Positions 43,936 to 55,140 are shown, counted from the first letter of the stretch. The stretch is DNA of 64,000 nucleotides from Chrysogorgia sp. JL179-B06 (GCA_035772405.1 JAYKKM010000351.1:4007501-4071500), one strand, 5' to 3'. Numbers and translations are program-made. Notes: a model not told the origin generated them from the sequence alone.

Positions 43936-45257
43936 TCAGTTATCTAAAAATCCAAACGGAATCGTATTAAAATTATTTTTAACAACACGTTTATTAAATG
44001 TAAATGAAAATATTTTTATTTCATCCTCAATAAAAATATGATTAAGTTTATCTTTACATATTTTATTGTGATATTTAATTTCCATGATCTGATCTTCATT
44101 TTTAACACATTTTGTCAAGGATAAAAAAATTAATTTTTCTTTTATTGTTTCATTTTTTAAAGTAAAACCTTTGACATGAATACATTCCTGATTTAAATTA
44201 GTTATATACGCATAACATTTTGGACCCGTTGAACACAAATTTGTTATCCATTCATTTTCATTTAATTCATTCGTTAAATCTCCTAAATAATTTCCCGTTT
44301 TAACATCAGTATAATTATTTTCATCAGATATATAAATAACAGAATCTGTATCAAAATATCAAACGCGATCGTCTAATTTATCGAGTAACTCATAATTTTA
44401 AACGTGCATATGCAGTAACAAAACATGCAATGATTACATTTCCCGTTTTTAGAGGTGTTGTTGCATCATCAATTTTTTCATATGTACAACGTAATAATGT
44501 TTCGTTTATAAATTCCATCGATGTTAATTTTTTACTTTTATCATTGGCTATATTTAATAATTCTTCATAATCGTTTAAAAAACACACTTGTGTATTATTT
44601 TCGTTTTGGGCAAATTTTCCCCATAACGAATTTAAAAATATTTTTGCAATAGTTCTTAATCCGGGATTTTTCTCTATTTTGTCTTTATCTAAAAAAACAT
44701 TTTCATTTTTTAAATATCATTACAATACTGTTTAATTTTATCATCATTTTTACTTCCATCTGCGTTCAAACAATCCGTAGGAATTCCTGAAGATTCTTGT
44801 TTGATTTTTAAAAATTGATTTACGTATTGTGAAAATGTTTTTTCTTTGCGTTCAAAATTATATATTTCGTAAAGAGCTATTATTTTATATCCCTTATCTA
44901 TAGCAACATTAATCTCAACACTAGTCCAAATACCCGTTAAGTATCGGTCGCTTTCATTATGTTCACATTTATTACATTTATTCACAGCACATTTATAACA
45001 TAAAGGAAATAATAATTTCCCATCTATTCTAACAGGTGAAATACAACATTTTACTAAACCAAATATGTCCTTGATTTTTATTTTATTACAATCTTCACCC
45101 AGTAAAATAGTAGGATGCCCCACAGGAAAAAAATAATTTTTTTGTACATAGGGGTATAGCGATGTAAAATCTACATAACTTATTCGTTCGTTGGGTTTTG
45201 TTTCTTTAAATAAACATACTGGGGAAGTTCGGCCCCCATATAATGCGTCACGTGGTG
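43936..45257 (-). pseudogene. Polinton DNA polymerase B, C-terminal part (palm, fingers, thumb)
   Basis: Family B polymerase of the protein-primed type, separated from its N-terminal part by the LINE. Visible landmarks: PRDALYGGRTSP at the insertion edge, motif A YVDFTSLYPYV, motif B IAKIFLNSLWGKF and motif C YFDTDSVIYI. One TGA directly precedes motif C (about 44360), and there is at least one shift near 44700. It ends with TGA at 43936, next to the packaging ATPase start. All polymerase active-site aspartates are present. Confidence 0.85.
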
Positions 45258-45353
45258 TTTATTTTTATTTACAATCTTTGTCACAAGTGACAGGTTAGTC
45301 CCACAGAGCTTTTGCTCCATTATGGGTAACCGTAACATTTACGAATTTAGAAA

Positions 45354-47240
45354 TTACTGACAACACAGTTTTACAGAAAGACTAGACAAGGGACGACATG
45401 AATGACATTTTACACAGACTGTTTTAAATGATTGTGGGACATCAATGTCATAGATTGTTTCTACAAGGTTCTTGTAATAGATAAGAAGATTATGTTTAAA
45501 CTGTCCGATAGAGATGGTTGATTGGCGTAAATTTGGTGGTAAGCAATTATATGTTCTTGGGGATCTGCTATAGAAACTACTTTGGAGTGTTAGGGTCTTG
45601 ACTTGTGGGATATTTAGTGTTATTTGATTAGTTCCATTGTTTTGTCTGGTCGTTCGATGTGTGATTTTCATTTTGATGTTTGAGTCATCGGATAAAGTTA
45701 ATTTTTTGAAGAGGTAGACTAGGTCTAGGTATTCGTGCCAGTAACATAATGGAAGCAATCCAGTTTTTAGTAATCTGTCCTTGTATGATACCCCCGATCT
45801 AAAAGGAAGTGATAGAATGTATCTCGTTGCACGTCGTTGAACATTTTCGATTTGAAGAATTAACGAGACAGATTGCGGTGACCAAACCTGCGAGCAATAC
45901 GACAACTGACTTCTTACCATCGTTTTGTAGAGCGCGAGGCGGGTGTTGTCATTGCGGATGTCCATTGAAGATCTTTTAATGAAACCAAGCATTTTGTTTG
46001 CTTTAGCACAGACCATTGACACATGCTGGTTCCATTTAAGGTCGGATGTGACGAGAACACCAATATCTTTCTGGAAATTGGTTCTGGTGATTGGAATGTC
46101 GTTTAGATGGTACTTGGACTGTACAAGTTGAAGATTCCTAGTCACTGTGAGAACTTCACATTTGGATTGATTGAGATCCATTCTCCATACATGACACCAT
46201 TTGTTGACACCATCAAGATCATGTTGAAGACATTCAACATCCCGAGTAGCCTTGATTCCACGGTAACATTTTGTGTCATCAGCGTACAGTGCAACAGATG
46301 ATGCAGATGTTGCTTGGGGGAGGTCGTTTACGTAAATTAGGAACAATAAAGGTCCAAGTATTGAACCTTGCGGCACGCCGGAGAGTACAGGAAGTGACTG
46401 TGATGTTTTACCAAGGACCGTGACCCTTTGTTGACGGTTGGTGAGGTAGTCTTCGAACCACTTTAGCAAATTTCCACAAACGCCAAAATTTTGTATTTTT
46501 TTTAGGAGGAGATGGTGATCAACTCTGTCGAAGGCCTTGGCGAAGTCAAGATAAACGATGTCAGTTTGTACTTTCTTATCCAGCATCTGACCAATTTCAT
46601 GTAGGACCTGTAAAAGTTGGGATGTGGTTGACTTTCCTCTTAAAAAACCAAACTGGAGTTGATGAAGATTGGTGGAAACATGATCTATCAGTCTGTTGTA
46701 AACGCAGCGCTCGAGTACTTTTGACACGATGGAGAGTAAGGAAATCGGTCGGTAGTTGGTCACTTCTTTTAATATTTTCTTCTTTGGAATAGGTGTTACG
46801 TTAGAGACCTTCCACGCCATGGGGATTTTTCCCGATATTAAACTTTTATTGAAGAGGTCACAAAGAGACGAAGATATTTGAGGAGCACAGCACCTTAATA
46901 ACTTGGCTGGGATCTTGTCAGGACCAGTTGCTTTATTGTCGTCAAGGGAAAGAATGGTGTTTTGAACCTCTTCTGGTGATACAAGTATTTCACTCAACGG
47001 TTCATTGAAGGTGACCTCGGCTGCAGGATGTTCGTACTCGTACTCTTCCTTCGAAAGTGGAGGCGTGAGCATTGAATAGAAGTAATTGTTCAAAAGATTT
47101 GCAACGTCTGAAGGCTTATCAGCTGTGACACTACCGTCATCACGAGTCCACACCATTTTTCTTGGTACACTAGAAGTATTTGAAACGGATTTAAACATAG
47201 ACCAAAACTTCTTTGTATTGGATTTCATCAGATTTGGCAA
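45354..47240 (-). CDS. LINE reverse transcriptase (628-aa open frame)
   Basis: Non-LTR RT. LDDNKATGPDKIPAKLL, NYRPISLLSIVSKVLERCV, LDFAKAFDRVDHHLLLKKI, VPQGSILGPLLFLIYVNDLP and the catalytic VALYADDTKCY are all in order, then the C-terminal LLPLCYWHEYLDLVYLFK block. The frame is open to the end. The ORF2 start is further upstream in the endonuclease part, which has two frameshifts, so this copy is probably inactive. Confidence 0.9.
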   Translation of the reverse strand: MPNLMKSNTKKFWSMFKSVSNTSSVPRKMVWTRDDGSVTADKPSDVANLLNNYFYSMLTPPLSKEEYEYEHPAAEVTFNEPLSEILVSPEEVQNTILSLDDNKATGPDKIPAKLLRCCAPQISSSLCDLFNKSLISGKIPMAWKVSNVTPIPKKKILKEVTNYRPISLLSIVSKVLERCVYNRLIDHVSTNLHQLQFGFLRGKSTTSQLLQVLHEIGQMLDKKVQTDIVYLDFAKAFDRVDHHLLLKKIQNFGVCGNLLKWFEDYLTNRQQRVTVLGKTSQSLPVLSGVPQGSILGPLLFLIYVNDLPQATSASSVALYADDTKCYRGIKATRDVECLQHDLDGVNKWCHVWRMDLNQSKCEVLTVTRNLQLVQSKYHLNDIPITRTNFQKDIGVLVTSDLKWNQHVSMVCAKANKMLGFIKRSSMDIRNDNTRLALYKTMVRSQLSYCSQVWSPQSVSLILQIENVQRRATRYILSLPFRSGVSYKDRLLKTGLLPLCYWHEYLDLVYLFKKLTLSDDSNIKMKITHRTTRQNNGTNQITLNIPQVKTLTLQSSFYSRSPRTYNCLPPNLRQSTISIGQFKHNLLIYYKNLVETIYDIDVPQSFKTVCVKCHSCRPLSSLSVKLCCQ

Positions 47241-47499
47241 CGATTGGAAGAATTCTTTTCGCTTTCGTGCTACAAGCGCTTTTAACGAGCGACGAAGCTT
47301 TCGGAAATGTTCCCAGTGGTTCGATCGAGCGCTCTTTTTTGCTTTTCTTCTGGCAGTTTCCTTCCTTTTAAGTAGATGGCAGATTTCACTGTCAAACCAT
47401 GGTGGTGAGCTGCGTCTTTTTAAGACTTTCGTTGGAATATGGCGCGTAGCTGTATTAATAAGACATTCGCTCCATCGTGTCCAATCGGCATCAATACTA

Positions 47500-48640
47500 G
47501 TATTAGAACTTGGAGGATCATCGGATGAAATTTATTGTGAAATGAACAAAGATGAGAGCTTAGTAGAACGATCTTTGTGTAGGATCTTCCAATCCGCTAA
47601 ACGGTAATTAAATACAGTTCGTTGTTCACAAGAAGATAATTTGACATGCATTTTAAAGTCGAAGAATAACAAGTTGTGGTCGCTAAATACTTCCAATGAT
47701 TTTGCTGATATGCATGACAAATCTGTAACACATTCCGGGGTCTTTGTTAGAATGAGATCAAGAATGTTATTTAATCTAGTCGGGTATGTGTTAACTTGTT
47801 GAAGGAAAAAGTCATAGATAAGTTCACGAAATTCTACGGCGCATGTTGAAGAATTCCTAATCTGAATAATATCCGAGTTCCATGTCAAGTCCGGGAAATT
47901 AAAGTCGCCAGTTAATGAGAACTTTTTCATAGTGTTCACTGATTTGTAGAAAGGTTCCAAATAAGGTTAACCATTCTTTGAGATCGCAGTTGGGTGGGCG
48001 ATAGCAAACACTTAGCAGACATTTTTTGTTCTTAGTTTCAAGTTCAACGGCAACAATTTTCCAGGTCAGATTCAACTTCCATGGTCACTTTGTGAAATTG
48101 TATACCCTCACGCAAAGCTAACAAAACTCCTCCTCCATGTTTATTAGATGTACGATCTTTTCTGACTAGGTTGTAACCTGAAGGCAGTATTTCTTTATCA
48201 GTGACAGTGTTGTTAAGCCATGTTTCAGTGACTGCTATAACGTCCAAGTTCTCCGTGTAAACAAGGTCTTGAAACATCCTAAGGTTACTTGTCATAGTTC
48301 CATCGTCTCGTTTGTTGACGCTCCGAAGACTTTGAGCATTAAATGATAAGCAACGTAGGGCTTCAGGGTTAGCTGTCATGACGGGACCCGGGTTTGTAGC
48401 GATGTCACCAGCGAGCAGAATACACAAAACTAGGTGCACATTTTTGTGATTGATTTTAAGTTCCAAGCCATAGCGATAGCCGGATGGATATGTTGATTTT
48501 CGTAGGATGTAATCACGAGTCGAAGTCCAAATACAGCTTAATCTATCAGAGAAAGACGTGAGTTCTGAAGAGATGGAGATATTCTGAGGAAATGTTCCGG
48601 TGTTGAAGTATGTTAAAGTAGGTTTCGATCTTGTTTCCAA
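47500..48640 (-). pseudogene. LINE 5' region: 2A-like motif and AP endonuclease, frameshifted
   Basis: From the ATG at 48640: an N-terminal region with LCILLAGDIATNPGP, then endonuclease motifs LDVIAVTETWLNN, LTGDFNFPDLTWNS and VFSDHNLLFFDF. Frames change near 48060 and 47940, and again near 47530 before the RT frame. GDI-x-TNPGP resembles 2A ribosome-skipping peptides known upstream of some CR1/L2-type endonucleases, though the usual Glu of D-x-E-x-NPGP is Ala here. Confidence 0.75.
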
Positions 48641-49029
48641 CTAGAACGTTAGAGCAAGAAAAAAGAACAATCCAGTTGATGTATTGAACAAACGTCGTGT
48701 TTTTAATTTCATTTTTTGAATAATTAGTTCTTGATTGGCTTTAAATTGTACCAATTGAATGAGCGTTATGGCGGTGACGTGGCGTTCGTTGGAATACGTG
48801 GCGCGACAATTAACCGTCCTCTGAGCGCGCGCTCGTATTTTCAAATCAACAAATAACCAAAAATACTTCCACAAAAAAACAACTTGTTTTACCAGATGAC
48901 TCAAAAAACTTTACGAATTGTTGTGAACAAACTCCTTATCCAACAGTTTCCACGATGACACGGGTGAAATTAGCAAATAAATTCACAAATTTTGATGTTA
49001 TTACGGAGCGTAGGAATTTGCTTCCGTAC

Positions 49030-51752
49030 GTTAAAGGAGTAAACGGACAAAATTTTCTTTTCTTTTCAATTAATTGTTTCTGTGTATATTTTTTTCTTCT
49101 AAATAATCACATTCCCACATCTCGATTAATTTGTAACCGGCATTTTTTATTATCCAAGAAAAACGTTGCGTATTTGCATATAAATTACTAAATTTTTCGT
49201 TTGTAAGAACGTTTAATGCGTAGGGGTCAAAACATTTGGGACATCCGTGGTAAAAACAACCATGAAATTGATATATTGTATCATTATAAAAACCATCGAC
49301 AAAACGTCCTAGAATTTTTTTTCTCACCATTTTGTGAACAGATATATTCTAAATTTCCTCCTAATTCTCGATTAATTTCATCTAACCAATCAATAGCAAT
49401 TAAACTTTGTTTTACACCCCCCCTATACCCCGAACCAGGAATAATTCCTACACAATTTTTTTTTAAAAATTAAGTCTATACACTTTCAAAGCTAAATTAG
49501 CAATTGTAATACAATTCTTTGCATAAAAGGGTGTAATATGACCAATTGCACCTATCATTGTAGAAAATTTAACACAACCCTTTCTTAAAATATCTACATC
49601 ACTACAACAATAATAATAAATCTCTTTACGAAACATATATTTCTCTTTCTTTTTTTCTAAATACCATTTTTCAAATTCATTAAGTGTTGCTGTATTCATA
49701 TTTTTCGTATCAAAACATTTTCGATCTACAATTTCACCCTCATAAGTTAAATCGTAAAATTCATAAGGATGAAATCCCTTACATTCCCCTTGGAGATCCA
49801 TTGCTTTTGGAATATCTGCTAATTTCATACTTAAAAACAAATAACTATCTAGTATTCTAATATTTTGTTCTTTAATTATTAAACTCATTATTTTAGTACC
49901 GTTCATTATAGTATTCGGTATTATCTGTTTTATTTCTAAAAATATTTTAAAATAAAAATAGTATCAAATCTACCCCCGTTATGAGCTATCCAAACGGAAT
50001 TTGTTTGTTCAAACATAAATTCACATAAAGTTTCAATAACATTGTTATCAAAAATAAATTGTCTATTCCCGCAACAACTAACTTTTTCAATAGTATTATC
50101 GATAATTTCTTGATCCTTTTTTTCAAAAATTTTTGTTTTTTTAAATTCAATATGTTGACATTTTTTACATACTTTTTGGACGATACAATAAAAAGGTACG
50201 AGCAATTTAGTTTTGTTTACTTTTGTTTCAAAATAAAAAAAAAATAAAGTGGGTTCACTTTCTTCACCTTTGTTATATTCATATGAAATGGGTTTCACAT
50301 AACAAAAATGAGGTTATTTCATGTATTTATCACAATGAAAACAAAATCGTTTGCTACAATTGTGTTTAACTGTTTTATTAGAAAAAATGAAAAAGAATCG
50401 AGGACAAATTTTGTTACAGGTTTTACAATAAAACAAATATTGACAAGGTGTTAAACGGCTATAATTACTATGAGAAGGTTTAAAAATGTTATTTGTTAAA
50501 TGATTTGTAAAACAATTTTCATCATAAAAAATTATATCACAACTGCTACAAATAAGTTTATTATTTTTATCTTTACAATTATTCGGATATTTATAACATC
50601 GTAAACAAGTTAAGTTATTTGTAGTACATAAGTGGTTATGGATATATTCATGTCGTGTAAAATGACTCATACATTTAACACAAAAAGAACTGGTGTTAAG
50701 TTTAGAAAATTCCTTTATGCTTAAAACTACATCGTAATGATTATTATTTAACCATAAACACACAATTTCATTAGTCAATTTAATAAGATTACCCTCACTA
50801 TCAGTTCGTGAATCATAAATTATATTATCGGAATGAGTGTCAGCATACACTAACAAATCAACACCCTGTTTTTTTAAATAATTATTATTTACGAAATTAA
50901 ACTGTGTAGCATCAACTAATCCCTCGGCTATCCCACATTCCCGATATACATTTCGAATTTCTTCACAAGTAAATAAATCATCAACAGGTTTATTTGGTTT
51001 TCTTTTCATTATAAAATATTTATAGTCTTGTTTTAAAAATGATAAACCCACTAATATTGCTAAAGCAAAACAACAATCTTTCACTGTACGAAATAATACA
51101 TCGCTAAGAATATAAAATACACCCGTGCGAAATTTACGACCATATTTTTTTACATACATATTACTTTTCACACCGCCTTTATCAGTAGCATTTCCCTTAT
51201 TCAAACTATTATAAATACTTTTTTTCTGTAATACACTATTTTTTTTTTATTTGTACTTATTCCTGCAGGAAAAGTTTGAACTATTACCTTACTATTCCAT
51301 CCATTAGCTATTATTTCTTTATTACTCTGCATAAATTTTTCCATAATATTTAAGAAATATTTAACGTCAAAGTCTTTCACGGGTAAAACGGCTGTAGAGA
51401 AAAAACTTTTTGGAGCATTACTAAAGATAAATCTAACATAATCATCGTCACTTTTTACATCTGCACGTGCAATGCTAATTAAATAAGAAAAAACTAACGA
51501 TAACGACTGAATAAAACTAATAAAATTAACCGTTTTTTCCTATATATGATTAACAGAAAAATAATCGTCTATTTTTTCATTTTTCTTACTTTCTTTTTTC
51601 TTATTAAATAAACTTACAATTTTATCTATATCTTTTTGACTATATTTTAATTTTTTCTGATCATCATTCATCTTCTTTTTTTTTCTAAAAAGCACATGAA
51701 GAATTTTTTGCAGACTATGGTGATAACTATTGGAAGAGAAAACAACCTTCAT
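49030..51752 (-). pseudogene. Polinton DNA polymerase B, N-terminal part (zinc region, exonuclease)
   Basis: From the high end: a charged start (51752-51540), SNAPKSFFSTAVLPVKDFDV, a Cys/His-rich region (SSFCVKCMSHFTRHEYIHNH, CSSCDIIFYDENCFTNH), the 3'-5' exonuclease with VWIAHNGGRFDTIFIL (Exo II) and YCCSDVDILRKGC (Exo III), then TIYQFHGCFYHGCPKC and GYKLIEMWECDY. In the Exo I position the frame reads FFYFETK, so the usual Asp is Tyr. Several frameshifts split it into five frames. It ends where the LINE is inserted. Confidence 0.85.
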
Positions 51753-51756
51753 AACA

Positions 51757-52043
51757 ATGGTTATAGGAAGAAAAAGAAATTATCGGGGTGGTGATTTTAA
51801 GGGGAAAAAAGGCAACGTGGGGGTATATTTAAAGGGAAAAAAAGGCAACGTGGCGGAAATAAAACAATCAGTAAATACAGCAATCTTTTTATAAAAGATT
51901 TTAAAAAAGAGCTTAAAAAAGGAGCTAATTTAGTAAAAAATATAGCAAAACAAGGAACGAAAAAAATCAAAGGTCATTTTCAAAAAGGAGGACTTGTGTA
52001 TCATAGACTCAGAAACAATCTTGATAAGATTTTAATGTATTAA
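51757..52043 (+). pseudogene. Small basic protein with duplicated basic motif, frameshifted
   Basis: A plus-strand gene among minus-strand ones. Starts MVIGRKRNYRGGDFKG. A 34-bp direct repeat encodes a GKKRQRGG-type basic patch twice (in the shifted frame), followed by KDFKKELKKGANLVKNIAKQ and FQKGGLVYHRLRNN. The QKGG segment resembles the 30408 and 39412 products. Divergent from the polymerase gene, whose start is within a few bases (51752), so the two share a promoter region. Possible virion-core protein. Confidence 0.45.
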
Positions 52044-52071
52044 TTTTAAATAAAAAATTAAAAAAATACAT

Positions 52072-52665
52072 TCATTGTATTATTTCGTTACATAAGAGGA
52101 TATTGTTCATTGAATATTTTTTTACATTATAAGCTCTTATTTCATTAAAATGTACACTGGAGAAATTAGGGTAATACACATTACATTCACATTCCCCTTT
52201 ACATTTTTTACAAGAGTATTTTATAGTTTTATTATAAACAACATAATCATAATATAATGCTATAATACTCTTAAAGCACTCATAAGTAAAACAATGTTTT
52301 CTATCATAATCTATAATCTGTAAATATTCTCCAATTTGTTTGTTGTTGATACGTGGGAATCGGTTATCATTCCATGCTTCACATATTTTACGAAGAAATT
52401 CATAACATTCTTCTGGAATTTGTTGATTCTCTTGTTGTATAATATACATCTGGGGATTTTTTGAACATTCTACTTCCAGTATAAATTTATACCGCAAATT
52501 GTCTTCATAATCAGCTATAGATATTAGTAGATGATATCTTGATTTTTCAACTTACACACTTCCTACTAATTGCCAAAAAAAAACGGATTCCAAAAAACTA
52601 TATTGTGTTATATCGTGATAAATCTTATATCCCTCTTGATTTAGTGTTCTCTGAAAAATAGCCAT
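52072..52665 (-). pseudogene. Unknown Polinton gene (about 197 codons, one in-frame stop)
   Basis: The ATG at 52665 opens MAIFQRTLNQEGYKIYHD. A TAA near 52553 interrupts a frame that continues as YKFILEVECSKNPQMYII, KICEAWNDNRFPRINNKQI and a Cys cluster YSCKKCKGECECN to the stop at 52072. The FILEV segment is faintly like the family A genes of the left arm. A zinc-binding C-terminus is likely; function unknown. Confidence 0.45.
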
Positions 52666-52689
52666 TACACTTACACAATCTTGAAAAAA

Positions 52690-53391
52690 ATGATCTTATA
52701 TATAGACATGACTACGTATATCCATCGGAATAAACAATAGAAATATCGTAATCCGTATAGGGTTTATCAGCTTCACCAGTTTTAATACCATATTTATAAA
52801 AAAATGATCATCTATAAATTGAATGTTTTGAATCAAAATAAAATCTTCGTCAGCAGGTAAATTATAAGCTAAATCTACAAATTGTTTATTAACGTTAAAG
52901 AAATTTTGCTCAGGATCAATAAACAATTGATTAGGGCTAAAATAAGTTTTACTAGGTTTTCCAATATATGCCCCCAATTCACCCTCGTCGAATATCTCTT
53001 TTTTAACTTGAACAATACTCCATCCTAATGCATCGTGATATTTTTCAAGAATATTATTTTTAATTTGTACATCAATACTATGAATTATTTTTCGTTTATA
53101 CCAATTTTTTTTTCTTGTATCTAATTCTCCCGTAAGATAACTCTGTTTATCTGTTTGAAATTTTCTATTGTTACCAAATGTCAATGAAAAATCAGTAAAT
53201 AAACTTGGAGCACGAATATTTGTTTTAATTTAAAAACTGTCAAGAAAACTCGTTGGTATTACACCGTGTTTCCAAGTAACTTCTTGAAACTCATATAAAT
53301 GTTTTGATGTTTTTAAAGCAACTGTCGCGAATTTTCTTGGATGATACAACCACAACCGTTCACTTTGATGGATGATTTTTTTCTGACTCAT
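52690..53391 (-). pseudogene. Unknown Polinton gene (about 230 codons, stop and frameshift)
   Basis: From the ATG at 53391: MSQKKIIHQSERLWLYHPRK, a TAA near 53232, then LTFGNNRKFQTDKQSYL, YKRKIIHSIDVQIKNNILEK and PNQLFIDPEQNFFNVNK. After a shift in a T run near 52800 the better C-terminal frame reads IKTGEADKPYTDYDISIVYS. Not recognised; soluble and probably globular. Confidence 0.4.
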
Positions 53392-53540
53392 TTTATTGCT
53401 TTCCAATAAGAGAAAAAAATTAAGAACGTTTTATTTATACTATATGTATAATGATATCATTTTTTATATATTTAAATGTACAAAGAGTTTCTATGATCAT
53501 CTTATTTTTTTTAAAAGTTCTCTCTCCTTCTATTTTTACA

Positions 53541-53813
53541 AAAATATCATCGACGTCGTCGTCAAAATTGAGTGTGATAAGGGGTTTCTTTTTCTTCAAT
53601 ACTCGTGTTTTGACTGTGGTAGGTGGGGATTTATGGCCTGTCGCTTGATTATACTTTCTTAGGGCAATAATATATTCATCCAAGGAATCTTCTTTTTAAT
53701 ATGAAAACTACCCCAGTCATCAGACCATACGATTTCACTTGACGTTGCGTTGTTATTGCTGGTTGTTGGTGTTGGATCATCGTCAAATTACATTGCATCG
53801 GATAAGATAAACT
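53541..53813. repeat. Internal inverted duplication, copy 2
   Basis: Reverse complement of 36147-36412 with about 3% differences. The ORF it carries (53435-53683 minus) is truncated compared with the left copy and runs into unrelated sequence, so this is a duplicated fragment rather than a gene. Confidence 0.9.
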
Positions 53814-54423
53814 AAATTAATCAAAATTTGTTTCTTGCATAAAAATGCAGTTCAATATGAACACAAAAAGTTGGCATTATGACAGTTGATAAACTAAGTT
53901 AATCAGAATTTGTTTCTTGACATTATAACAGTTGATAAATTTGTATAAAAATGCAGTTCAATAATAATATATCTCACAGCTGTGTTATACACCTAAAATA
54001 GAAGGTAAATCTTATTCACAAACAAATAATTTGATAATTGTGATATTGATACCATGACGAGTACACTTTACTTATACCAATTGTGGAAGGTTAAGCATAT
54101 TATAAACAATGACAATTTATCTCCTTAAAATTTAATAGCAAGTTAAATTCTAGTTGCCTTACCCTGACAAGAGTCAAAGTTAAAATTCGCAAGCACAACC
54201 AGGCTAAAGCACAGCTGCCAGAAGTTCATCACTAAAGCAGAACACGTTATATGACGATTGACTAATGAAGCTCTCTTCACAAAGTATGATGGCCCTCGTA
54301 GCTAAAGACATTTTATTTTGTTTCCGTTGCCGAGTTCCGAACATTTGAACATTTGATAGTTTACACATCCGGCGATTATACGAACATCTACGAGTTACGT
54401 CATAAATCTGTGGACAAACATCC
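53814..54423. other. AT-rich region with short direct repeats
   Basis: Two imperfect copies of a GATAAACTAA-TTAATCA-AATTTGTTTCTTG unit at about 53806 and 53888, each near AAAAATGCAGTTCAAT. No gene seen. Confidence 0.55.
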
Positions 54424-55140
54424 TTAAAACACTATACATAGTTCCGCGAAGAGGTCTGGGCACGAGACACAGCAACCCAAGTCAAGATTAGTGTGCTGCC
54501 TACGGCAGCAACTAAATTCCTTATCATACATAGCCAGTACATCGTACTTCTCAATTCCAAAATATTCAAGATTAACACAATATAAAATAGTTTTTTCTTG
54601 AAGTGTTTTAACTAAAGAAGATTCTTTATCACCACCTTTATACCCGATAATAGCATTCGAGGAAAAAACATTACGAAATAAAAAACTTAATCTATTTATA
54701 AGTTCACTTTGACTAAAATAATCTCTTGATTGTTTTTCAGATAAATAGTCTAAACCATGACATCGATATTGATAGTAGATGGTAGAACGTTCCCTTCGAG
54801 TTAGTTCTTTGTAGGGTTTTAACTTGACATCATAACAATGATAAATAAAATACTTCTTCGTTTGAAGTTCGAGAAGAGTTACTTCACGATAACTGGGTCT
54901 CTCTCCCTTAAACTGGTAACATTCACAATCCATTATATGTGTGATATGCGATAAAAATAATTTTTGTCGTTCTTGGGATATTTCTTCTTTACATTTGTTT
55001 AATACACAATTATATTTACCCATATACAACTCCTCGATACTCTCTTCAGATTTTTTCTGTTGATTATCAGTTGTCTCTAACGGGATGTAGTCATCTGCTT
55101 CTTTAATTTCGCTGTTCACGTTCTCAAATATTTTTGCCAT
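54424..55140 (-). CDS. Unknown protein, possibly DEDD/RNase H-like (238 aa)
   Basis: Intact frame from MAKIFENVNSEIKEADDY to the stop. Landmarks: YHCYDVKLKPYKELTRRER, IYYQYRCHGLDYLS, AIIGYKGGDKESSLVKTL, YCVNLEYFGIEKYDVL and a Cys-rich end FSCCRRQHTNLDLGCCVSC. The sequence (GYKGG-x-x-K...NLE-x-x-G-x-x-KYD...C-x-x-x-H) recalls uncharacterised nuclease-like proteins seen near invertebrate transposons; this is from memory and weak. First gene of the minus-strand set. Confidence 0.45.
   Translation of the reverse strand: MAKIFENVNSEIKEADDYIPLETTDNQQKKSEESIEELYMGKYNCVLNKCKEEISQERQKLFLSHITHIMDCECYQFKGERPSYREVTLLELQTKKYFIYHCYDVKLKPYKELTRRERSTIYYQYRCHGLDYLSEKQSRDYFSQSELINRLSFLFRNVFSSNAIIGYKGGDKESSLVKTLQEKTILYCVNLEYFGIEKYDVLAMYDKEFSCCRRQHTNLDLGCCVSCPDLFAELCIVF

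Larger units (their letters stand above)
45257..49029 (-). mobile_element. CR1/L2-like LINE inserted in the polymerase gene
   Basis: About 3.77 kb. The 5' edge lies after ...CTCCTTTAAC (minus) and the 3' tail ends ...GTAAATAAAAATAAA before CACCACGTGAC. Removing it brings polymerase codons for a TPL-T segment next to PRDALYGGRT, so the boundaries are supported by the coding frame. Target duplication is at most about 3 bp (AAC). Few mutations in the RT frame indicate recent insertion. Confidence 0.85.

Noticed and set aside
53435..53683. Gene for the DEYIIALRKYN protein on the minus strand
   Set aside because: A fragment of the duplicated segment from 36.1-36.4 kb fused to unrelated sequence. 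No start context or conserved C-terminus.
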